7,975 nucleotides of DNA from Thiotrichales bacterium (GTDB taxonomy: Bacteria > Pseudomonadota > Gammaproteobacteria > JAAZVR01): contig JAAZVR010000044.1 of assembly GCA_018623305.1 (NCBI GenBank), positions 1 to 7,975 of the forward strand, given 5' to 3'. Positions 1 through 5,344 of this stretch are shown here, one piece after another. A program made the translations under genes and the position numbers. The notes beneath the pieces were generated by a model. The model did not search any database. It had not been told where the DNA came from and saw nothing but the letters and a program-made list of their open reading frames with translations. The first letter of the stretch is position 1, and each line of letters begins with the position of its first letter.

Positions 1-890
1 ATGGCACGCCACCGTTGAAAATTTCTGGCGGCTCGAAATTAAAAGCCTTGGACTGTACATTGCCTATGGCATCTGCTCAGGTCAAATCATGTGTGTTATT
101 AGCAGGTATGTATGCTGAAGGCGAAACGCGCGTCACTGAACCTGCTCCGACACGCGACCATACCGAGCGTATGCTGAGCGGTTTTGGTTACGATGTAAAA
201 CGTGAGGGCGCAACAGCAATTTTGACAGGCGGTGGTCAGTTGAAAGGCACGCATATTGATGTGCCTTCTGATATCTCGAGTGCGGCTTTCTTTATGGTTG
301 GAGCTTCTATCGCTGAAGGTTCTGATTTAACACTTGAGCATGTCGGCATCAACCCAACTCGTGACGGTGTTATTTCAATTTTGCGTTTGATGGGTGCGAA
401 TATTGAAGTGATGAATGAGCGCGAGGTTGGTGGGGAGCCTGTTGCGGATATTCGAATTCAGTCAGCGCCATTAAAAGGTATTCAAATTCCAGAAGAATAC
501 GTGCCTTTGGCGATTGATGAATTCCCTGCAGTCTTTATTGCAGCGGCCTGTGCAGAAGGTGAAACGGTGTTGACTGGCGCTGAAGAATTACGAGTTAAAG
601 AATCCGATCGTATTCAAGTTATGGCGGATGCTCTTGAATCAATGGGTATTCAAGCAGAACCCACAGAAGACGGTATTAAAATTCAAGGTGGCCAATTAAC
701 GGGCACAACATCTAATATCAACTCTCATCATGACCACCGAATTGCGATGTCGTCTGCGATGGCAGGCCTACGTTCGACTGGGCCAGTTGTGATTGACGAT
801 TGTGCAAATGTAAATACGTCATTCCCTGCATTCGTTGAGTTAGCAAAATCAATCGGCCTTGATATCACAGCGGAAACCTACGATGACTAA
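1..890 (+). CDS. aroA: 3-phosphoshikimate 1-carboxyvinyltransferase (EPSP synthase), 5'-truncated by window edge
   Basis: This enzyme joins phosphoenolpyruvate to shikimate-3-phosphate to give EPSP, the sixth step of the shikimate pathway in the cytoplasm. About 295 C-terminal residues are visible, read from base 3. The family is about 430 residues, so roughly the first third lies upstream. Family motifs seen: GTPPLKISGG at the start of the fragment, MASAQVKS, EPAPTRDHTERM, GINPTR, the acidic IDEFPA segment, EELRVKESDRI, HHDHRIAMS and the closing TSFPAF. The motif set is like the Pseudomonas and Agrobacterium CP4 enzymes rather than E. coli. In Pseudomonas and relatives this domain is fused behind prephenate dehydrogenase (TyrA); whether that holds here cannot be seen. 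The stop codon overlaps the cmk start by 8 bp, which suggests translational coupling. The internal TTG at 15 is not a real start, since homology continues upstream of it. Confidence 0.97.
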   Translation, partial: GTPPLKISGGSKLKALDCTLPMASAQVKSCVLLAGMYAEGETRVTEPAPTRDHTERMLSGFGYDVKREGATAILTGGGQLKGTHIDVPSDISSAAFFMVGASIAEGSDLTLEHVGINPTRDGVISILRLMGANIEVMNEREVGGEPVADIRIQSAPLKGIQIPEEYVPLAIDEFPAVFIAAACAEGETVLTGAEELRVKESDRIQVMADALESMGIQAEPTEDGIKIQGGQLTGTTSNINSHHDHRIAMSSAMAGLRSTGPVVIDDCANVNTSFPAFVELAKSIGLDITAETYDD

Positions 891-1542
891 ATTGATTACA
901 GTCGATGGACCGAGCGGTGCTGGCAAAGGCACTATGTGTCAGCTGATGGCGAATGAATTAGGCTGGGAACTCCTTGATTCGGGTGCAATTTACCGTGTTC
1001 TTGGGCATGCGGCTTACACTCGTGGAATCGATAAAACCGATGTTGATGCATTGGTTGATGTCGCACTCAAGTTGGATGTTCGTTTTATCAATGGCCAAGT
1101 GATTTTGGATGGGGAAGATGTCACCGCTGAGATTCGCACTGAAGAGGGCGGTAAGCGTGCATCGGATGTTGCACCAATTCCAGAAGTTCGTGCAGCGTTG
1201 CTCCAACGTCAACGTAATTTTGCAACAGATGCTGGTTTAGTTGCGGATGGTCGAGATATGGGCACAGTCGTTTTTCCAGATGCGCCTTTGAAAATTTATT
1301 TAACTGCGAGTGCAGAAGCACGAGCTGAACGTCGATACAAGCAATTGACTGAAGCTGGTGTAGAGGCTGATTTGACCGATATTCTTGAAAAAGTGAATGC
1401 ACGTGATGAGCAAGATATGAATCGAGCAACAGCTCCACTCAAACCTGCGTACGATGCGGTTACAATCGACAGCAGTAACATGACTATTGATCAAGTGATG
1501 TCAGAAATGATGAATTTGGCCAAACAACGAGATTTAATTTAG
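883..1542 (+). CDS. cmk: Cytidylate (CMP/dCMP) kinase
   Basis: Phosphorylates CMP and dCMP with ATP to the diphosphates, recycling nucleotides from RNA turnover and lipid synthesis in the cytoplasm. The product is 219 residues, normal for the bacterial type I enzyme (about 225). Visible motifs: Walker A P-loop GPSGAGKGT at residues 9-17, CMP-site DSGAIYR at 32-38, GRDMGTVVFPDA at 123-134 containing the Arg-Asp pair, and the lid segment RDEQDMNR at 174-181 with further arginines. The ATG at 883 is chosen because it puts TKLITVDGPSG at the usual N-terminus. A TTG at 859 in the same frame would add eight unrelated residues. It overlaps the aroA stop (ATGACTAA) and ends 13 bp before ppiD. In most gammaproteobacteria rpsA follows cmk, but here it does not. 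Confidence 0.97.
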   Translation: MTKLITVDGPSGAGKGTMCQLMANELGWELLDSGAIYRVLGHAAYTRGIDKTDVDALVDVALKLDVRFINGQVILDGEDVTAEIRTEEGGKRASDVAPIPEVRAALLQRQRNFATDAGLVADGRDMGTVVFPDAPLKIYLTASAEARAERRYKQLTEAGVEADLTDILEKVNARDEQDMNRATAPLKPAYDAVTIDSSNMTIDQVMSEMMNLAKQRDLI

Positions 1543-1546
1543 GAGA
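1541..1546 (+). promoter_or_regulatory. Ribosome binding site of ppiD
   Basis: AGGAGA overlaps the TAG stop of cmk. It lies 9-10 bases before the ATG at 1556 and 12-13 before the second ATG at 1559. The spacing favours 1556, although the second Met aligns better with the usual M-L-Q start of PpiD proteins. The overlap with the cmk stop suggests coupled translation. Confidence 0.7.
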
Positions 1547-1555
1547 CACAGTCTT

Positions 1556-3367
1556 ATGATGCAAGCCATTCGAGATAAAGCCCAAGGCTGGATTGCCTGG
1601 ACGATTGTTATTTTGATTTCCATTCCTTTCGCTCTTTGGGGCGTAGATCAATATGCACAAGGTGAACGAGATGAGCCGGTTGCTGTGGTAGGTGATGTTG
1701 AAATTACGCCACGAGAATTCAGTAATGCTTATCAACGCCAAAAGCAAATGTTGCAAGAGCAGTTTGGTGATATGTTTGACCAAATCGTCAAAGATGATGA
1801 GTTGAAAGAGCAAATCATGCAGGGATTGATTCAACAAGCCGTTATGGTGAATGCATCCGAAGTGCAAGGCTACACCATTTCAGATGCTCATTTAGCTCAA
1901 ATGATTCAAAACTCTACTGTGTTTCATAAAGACGGTAAATTTGACCAAGAGCGTTATGAACTATTGTTATCCAATGCAGGTTGGACACCGGGCATGTATG
2001 AACGTGAAGAGCGTCAGCTGCAACAAGTTGGACAGCTTGAATCGGGTATCTCTGGTTCAACAATGACGACAGAAGCAGAATACGCTTTTGTTGAACAGCT
2101 TTCTCGTGAAGAGCGAAATGTTGCGTTTTACACATTATCGTTGACTGAAAAAGTCATGAGCGTATCAATCACAGACGAATCCGTCGCTCAATTCTTCGAA
2201 CAAAATAAAGAAGATTATCGAGTGCCTGAGAAAGTGGTTGTCGATTACATTGAATTAAATTCAGAAATGTTGGGCAAGGAAATTCAACCATCTGAGGAAG
2301 ATCTAGTGTTGTTTTTCCAGGATAATCAAATCGACTATCAAACGCCTGAAGAGCGTAAAGCCAGTCATATTTTGATTGCCAAAGAAGAAAAAGCGAAAGC
2401 TGAAGACCTTTTGAAACAAATTAAAGAGGGCGCAGACTTTGCTGAGTTAGCTAAGCAGCACTCCATTGATCCAGGTTCTGGTGCTCAAGGAGGCGATTTA
2501 GGTTTCTTCGGTTTGGGAATGATGGTTGAGCCATTTGAAAAAGCAGCGTTTGCTTTGAATGTTGATGAAGTATCTGAATTAGTCGAAACTCAGTTTGGTT
2601 ATCACATTATCAAAGTAACTGACATTAAGGCCTCAACGACGCCTGAATTGGATGCAATCAAATCTCAAGTATTGGCTGATTACCAAGCAAGAGAAGGGGC
2701 TAAGATTTATCAAGAGCAATATGAGCGTTTGGCTAATTTAACGTACGAACAGCCGACAACGCTTGAGCCTGCAAGCGAAGTTCTGGGCATTGCTATTCAA
2801 AGCTCCACTGCGTTTGATCGTACAAACCATTCCGAAGGCATTGCTCATTACCCGAAAGTAGTTGAAGCTGCGTTTTCTGAAGCGGTATTGCAAGATGGTC
2901 TAAATTCTCAAGTACTTGAGTTATCTGCTAATTCAGCGGTTGTGATTCGTTTGAATAAGCGCATTGATTCATACATTCCAGACATGGCTGAAGTAGCGAC
3001 TGATATCAAAGAACGCTTGATTTATGAAGAAGCGACTAAAGCGTTGAATGCTGAAGCTCAATTAGCGGTTAAGCAACCCGATGCTTCTCAGTTTGGAGAT
3101 TCTGTTTGGGTTCAACGCGGCACGCAATCCATTTCACCAGCTATTGTTCGTGAGGCGTATCGAATTGCGGAAAACGGTGGTGTTAAACAGGTGACGCTTG
3201 AAAACGGAGATATTGCGATCGTTAAGCTAAATGAGCGACGTTTGGGTGAAGAATTGATTCCTGCTCAAAAAGATGCATTGAAACAAGCGCTTCAACAGAT
3301 CAATCAAAAGATCAACAACGAAGTATTGATTGAAACATTGACATCTCAAACTGAAATCGAGCGTTAG
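1556..3367 (+). CDS. ppiD: PpiD-type membrane-anchored periplasmic chaperone with parvulin domain (SurA N-terminal family)
   Basis: PpiD sits at the inner membrane near the Sec translocon and helps newly exported proteins fold. The 603-residue length matches the family (about 620). Order: short cytosolic N-terminus MQAIRDKAQGW, one TM helix at about 12-30, SurA_N-like helical chaperone region about 35-185, parvulin PPIase domain about 266-358, then a C-terminal chaperone lobe. The parvulin domain shows KASHILIA, GGDLGFFG, PFEKAAF and QFGYHIIKV. His271, Asp314, Met323, Phe327 and His350 occupy positions typical of active parvulins, whereas the E. coli PpiD domain is described as catalytically inactive. 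An AGGAGA site precedes the ATG at 1556; the adjacent ATG at 1559 is an alternative. It is probably co-transcribed with cmk (13 bp gap) and with the MHYT gene 11 bp downstream. In Pseudomonas ppiD follows lon-hupB and precedes fabI; only the fabI side is kept here. Confidence 0.93.
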   Translation: MMQAIRDKAQGWIAWTIVILISIPFALWGVDQYAQGERDEPVAVVGDVEITPREFSNAYQRQKQMLQEQFGDMFDQIVKDDELKEQIMQGLIQQAVMVNASEVQGYTISDAHLAQMIQNSTVFHKDGKFDQERYELLLSNAGWTPGMYEREERQLQQVGQLESGISGSTMTTEAEYAFVEQLSREERNVAFYTLSLTEKVMSVSITDESVAQFFEQNKEDYRVPEKVVVDYIELNSEMLGKEIQPSEEDLVLFFQDNQIDYQTPEERKASHILIAKEEKAKAEDLLKQIKEGADFAELAKQHSIDPGSGAQGGDLGFFGLGMMVEPFEKAAFALNVDEVSELVETQFGYHIIKVTDIKASTTPELDAIKSQVLADYQAREGAKIYQEQYERLANLTYEQPTTLEPASEVLGIAIQSSTAFDRTNHSEGIAHYPKVVEAAFSEAVLQDGLNSQVLELSANSAVVIRLNKRIDSYIPDMAEVATDIKERLIYEEATKALNAEAQLAVKQPDASQFGDSVWVQRGTQSISPAIVREAYRIAENGGVKQVTLENGDIAIVKLNERRLGEELIPAQKDALKQALQQINQKINNEVLIETLTSQTEIER

Positions 3368-3378
3368 GTACCTGATCC

Positions 3379-3975
3379 ATGTTGAGTGATTATTTTGAAT
3401 TGCAGTTGGTTACACAGCCATTGTTGGCGACTTCATTCAATACAACACTGGTTGTTTTATCAGTTATTGTTGCAATTGTGTCTGCCTACACCGGCACTAT
3501 CTTAATCGCTCAACTTCGTCGGACCGTAACCACAGAGTATTTCGTATCTCAATCCAATTGGTTTTGGTGGTTTGCTGCGACATTTATTCTTTCTTTAGGC
3601 ATCTTCACGATGCACTTCACAGGGATGCTTGCCTTTGAAATAGGGCAAACCGTGACATACGATTTAGTCGTTACATTGATTTCATTTGTTGTGATGTTTG
3701 TCTTCGTAGGCCTTGGGGTCCAAGTGTTTATGAATAAGGGAACGTTAAGTTCCCTTAATTATTTAATGGTTGCCATTTATTTTGCGCTTGGATTGGGATT
3801 GCTTCATTACATTGGAATGGAGGCGTTTAACGCAAACGCAACTTTATACTACGACCCTATGACTTGGATTGAATCCATTGTGATTGCAATTCTTGGATTC
3901 GTGGCCAGCATGTTTGTATTGCGATCATTGCATAATCAGCATCCATCAAGGCAAGCGATTACATTGATAATCTAA
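3379..3975 (+). CDS. MHYT-domain integral membrane sensor, probably 5' half of a frameshifted gene
   Basis: The 198-residue membrane protein has five predicted helices at about 22-46, 61-86, 93-118, 126-150 and 163-183. Two helices end in MHYT-type motifs: MHFTGM at 78-83 and LHYIGM at 142-147. MHYT domains normally have seven helices and three motifs, and are proposed to bind a metal such as copper and sense gases; that function is inferred for the family, not shown here. The third motif and last two helices are absent. After residue 188 the frame runs into a short unrelated tail and TAA, while another frame continues with a soluble kinase-like sequence, so a one-base loss around 3936-3975 is likely. 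The start at 3379 is 11 bp after the ppiD stop with only a weak AGG, suggesting it rides on the ppiD transcript. Domain identification is fairly sure, but the gene boundaries are not. Confidence 0.75.
   Translation: MLSDYFELQLVTQPLLATSFNTTLVVLSVIVAIVSAYTGTILIAQLRRTVTTEYFVSQSNWFWWFAATFILSLGIFTMHFTGMLAFEIGQTVTYDLVVTLISFVVMFVFVGLGVQVFMNKGTLSSLNYLMVAIYFALGLGLLHYIGMEAFNANATLYYDPMTWIESIVIAILGFVASMFVLRSLHNQHPSRQAITLII
3735..3757 (+). repeat. Intragenic hairpin in the MHYT gene
   Basis: TAAGGGAAC (3735-3743) and GTTCCCTTA (3749-3757) form a perfect 9-bp stem with the 5-base loop GTTAA. It encodes the loop between the third and fourth TM helices. An AT-rich stretch follows, but there is no run of T, so it is not a convincing terminator. 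Confidence 0.5.
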
Positions 3976-3992
3976 AAGAAGAATCGATTTCA

Positions 3993-4493
3993 TTGGCTCA
4001 AGTTATGGTTGATGAGCAGCAGGCGCATCTTGATCGCTTGATAAATCTCTATGAGTCCGAGCAAGATAAGATCGACTTTTACTGGCAAGATGCCTTTAAT
4101 AATGCCGTTTACGCGCATAAAGCAATACTTACTCAGATGAGCATTGATGTTCAAACCGACAATGAGCCGATGAAGGTCTATGCTGAAGAATCGCTTCTAG
4201 AGCAGGCGTTTATCGTACTGATAAAACAATCCATTCGTACATTTCAATCGAACTCGAGTGAATTCGCTTCAAAAGTGATCAAGATTCAAAGCATACATCA
4301 AGATGATTTAGTTTGTGTCGTATATGAAGACAATGCAGGATCACGAAATGATCAAGTGACGCGTGAAAAGTTTGATTTGGAGTCTATTAAGTCGCTGTTG
4401 AAAAATGCGAATGATGGAGACATTGAGGTTGAAAACTTAGATGGGGGTTTGCGCGTTAAGCTGATGCTCAAACGCGCAAAGGTCAGTGTTTAA
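3993..4493 (+). CDS. Degenerate histidine-kinase-like ATPase domain, probably 3' half of the MHYT sensor gene
   Basis: The 166 residues have no confident standalone identity. An N-terminal helical stretch (about 5-45) is followed by a region laid out like a HATPase_c domain: SLLEQAFIVLIKQSI at 67-81 where kinases have the N-box, a strand pair then EDNAGSRND at 112-120 resembling the G1 box DNGxG, and GDIEVENLDGGLRVKLML at 142-159 like the closing strands. The N-box asparagines and the glycine-rich lid motif are missing, and no phospho-acceptor His box is seen, so ATP binding and kinase activity look unlikely. The open frame extends back to 3936, before the MHYT ORF ends, reading SDYIDNLKEESIS, a natural linker from a last TM helix. 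If translated alone it would need TTG 3993 (weak AGAAG at 3977) or ATG 4005 (no clear site). It ends 9 bp from the convergent fabI stop. Confidence 0.6.
   Translation: MAQVMVDEQQAHLDRLINLYESEQDKIDFYWQDAFNNAVYAHKAILTQMSIDVQTDNEPMKVYAEESLLEQAFIVLIKQSIRTFQSNSSEFASKVIKIQSIHQDDLVCVVYEDNAGSRNDQVTREKFDLESIKSLLKNANDGDIEVENLDGGLRVKLMLKRAKVSV
4448..4480. terminator. Candidate hairpin between convergent genes, no U-tract
   Basis: A perfect 10-bp inverted repeat, TTTGCGCGTT at 4448-4457 and AACGCGCAAA at 4471-4480, has a 13-base loop. It lies in the last 15 or so codons of the plus-strand gene and 22 bases past the fabI stop on the minus strand. It could mark the 3' end of fabI mRNA, or both transcripts. 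No T-run follows on either strand, so it is not a classic intrinsic terminator. It is the strongest hairpin I see near this convergence point. Confidence 0.35.
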
Positions 4494-4494
4494 A

Positions 4495-4506
4495 TTAATC
4501 GATTAA
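4495..4506. repeat. 12-bp perfect palindrome spanning the convergent stop codons
   Basis: TTAATCGATTAA is its own reverse complement. It sits in the 9-bp gap between the sensor gene and fabI and runs into the fabI stop codon. A flanking pair GTTTAA (4488-4493) and TTAAAC (4503-4508) contains both stop codons. It is AT-rich and would form only a weak hairpin; it may simply follow from two facing stop codons. Confidence 0.4.
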
Positions 4507-5279
4507 ACGCTGGCCATCATGTTGTAACCGCCATCGACGTAAGTGATTTCACCTGTGATGCCTGATGCTAAATCAGAACACATGAAGGCAGCTGTGTTGC
4601 CCACTTCTTCGATTGTAACGTTACGTTTTAATGGAGTCATTTCTGCTGCTTTGTCCAACATAGAGCGGAAGTCTTTGATGCCTGAAGCGGCTAATGTACG
4701 AATAGGGCCTGCAGAAATGGCATTTACGCGAATGCCTTCAGGGCCTAGGCTGCGAGCCATGTAACGTACGTTCGCTTCCAAAGAGGCTTTTGCAATACCC
4801 ATAACATTGTAGTTTTTAACCGCACGAACTGCGCCTAAGTATGACAATGTCATCAATGAGCCGTTGCGGCCTTTCATCATTTCACGACCTGCTTGAGCCA
4901 AAGCTGTGAAGCTCCATGCAGAAATATCATGTGCCGTTAAGAAGCCTTCGCGTGTTGCCACATCCATGTATTCACCTTCAAGTTCCTCACGAGGTGCAAA
5001 TGCAACAGAGTGAACGATGCAATCCAAACCATCCCATTTTTTCGAAAGTTCAGTGAAAACCGATTCAATTTGAGCCTGGTCTGTAACATCACATGGTAAT
5101 ACGATGTCTGAATTAACGGCTGCAGCTAATTTTTCAACACGGCCTTGCAGCTTTTCACCTTGGTAAGTGAAAGCTAATTCAGCGCCTTGTTTGTGCATTG
5201 CATCCGCAATACCCCAAGCGATTGATTTGTTATTTGCACAGCCCACAATAAGGACTTTTTTACCTTGCATGAAACCCAT
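4503..5279 (-). CDS. fabI: Enoyl-[acyl-carrier-protein] reductase (NADH), FabI type
   Basis: Reduces trans-2-enoyl-ACP to acyl-ACP, the last step of each fatty acid elongation cycle, in the cytoplasm. The 258-residue product aligns along its length with E. coli FabI (262). Visible features: divergent Rossmann nucleotide motif GCANNKSIAWG at 13-23, CDVTD at 63-67, HSVAFAP at 90-96, the catalytic Tyr-x6-Lys pair Y157 and K164 in NYNVMGIAKAS with Y147 before it, the substrate-loop segment ISAGPIRTLAASGIKDF at 188-204, and C-terminal YVDGGYN. Residue 93 is Ala where E. coli has Gly (the site of classic triclosan-resistance changes); Ala occurs in other FabIs. The start is supported by AAGGGA six bases upstream and by the conserved MGF N-terminus. 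It is transcribed alone here, divergent from the peptide transporter genes and convergent with the MHYT sensor. Confidence 0.97.
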   Translation of the reverse strand: MGFMQGKKVLIVGCANNKSIAWGIADAMHKQGAELAFTYQGEKLQGRVEKLAAAVNSDIVLPCDVTDQAQIESVFTELSKKWDGLDCIVHSVAFAPREELEGEYMDVATREGFLTAHDISAWSFTALAQAGREMMKGRNGSLMTLSYLGAVRAVKNYNVMGIAKASLEANVRYMARSLGPEGIRVNAISAGPIRTLAASGIKDFRSMLDKAAEMTPLKRNVTIEEVGNTAAFMCSDLASGITGEITYVDGGYNMMASV

Positions 5280-5285
5280 GTCTGT

Positions 5286-5291
5286 TCCCTT
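5286..5291 (-). promoter_or_regulatory. Ribosome binding site of fabI
   Basis: On the minus strand AAGGGA lies six bases before the fabI ATG at 5279, a good Shine-Dalgarno position. The same bases adjoin the possible -35 region of the opposite transporter promoter. Confidence 0.65.
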
Positions 5292-5319
5292 GTTTAGATT
5301 AAACGAATTTTGCTATTAT
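5290..5319 (+). promoter_or_regulatory. Putative promoter of the transporter operon, extended -10
   Basis: TGCTATTAT at 5311-5319 fits an extended -10 (TGn plus TATTAT, one mismatch from TATAAT). A weak TTGTTT at 5290-5295 stands 18 bp upstream. The expected start of transcription is at or within a base or two of 5326, the A of the ATG. There is no Shine-Dalgarno sequence between 5300 and 5325, consistent with a leaderless mRNA. The -10 uses the same base pairs as the fabI -10 on the other strand. Confidence 0.45.
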
Positions 5320-5344
5320 ACACCCATGAGAATTATTCAGCGAA
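5315..5344 (-). promoter_or_regulatory. Putative fabI promoter
   Basis: A perfect TATAAT reads on the minus strand at 5320-5315, about 35 bases before the fabI start. That would give a 5' leader of about 29 bases containing the AAGGGA site. The best -35 match is weak: TTCGCT at 5344-5339 with an 18-bp spacer. This -35 would lie inside the first codons of the divergent binding-protein gene. Confidence 0.5.

Noticed and set aside
859..882. Longer cmk start at TTG 859.
   Set aside because: It adds eight residues without family resemblance; ATG 883 gives the normal N-terminus just before the P-loop.
958..1494. Several minus-strand open frames across cmk, up to 105 codons.
   Set aside because: They are antisense to a clearly conserved gene, overlap each other and have no recognisable protein features.
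1484..2135. Minus-strand open frames across the start of ppiD.
   Set aside because: Their sequence is low-complexity His/Leu/Ser-rich, typical of antisense shadows, with no ribosome sites.
3936..3975. Programmed -1 ribosomal frameshifting joining the two sensor ORFs.
   Set aside because: No slippery heptamer of the X XXY YYZ type exists in the overlap, and no strong downstream stem was found close to it; mutation or sequence error is simpler.
4543..4764. Plus-strand open frame of 73 codons inside fabI.
   Set aside because: It is the antisense of a highly conserved part of FabI.
5167..5325. Upstream extension of the binding-protein reading frame to a TTG at 5167.
   Set aside because: It lies wholly antisense to fabI and would bury the lipoprotein signal; the ATG at 5326 starts directly with the signal peptide.
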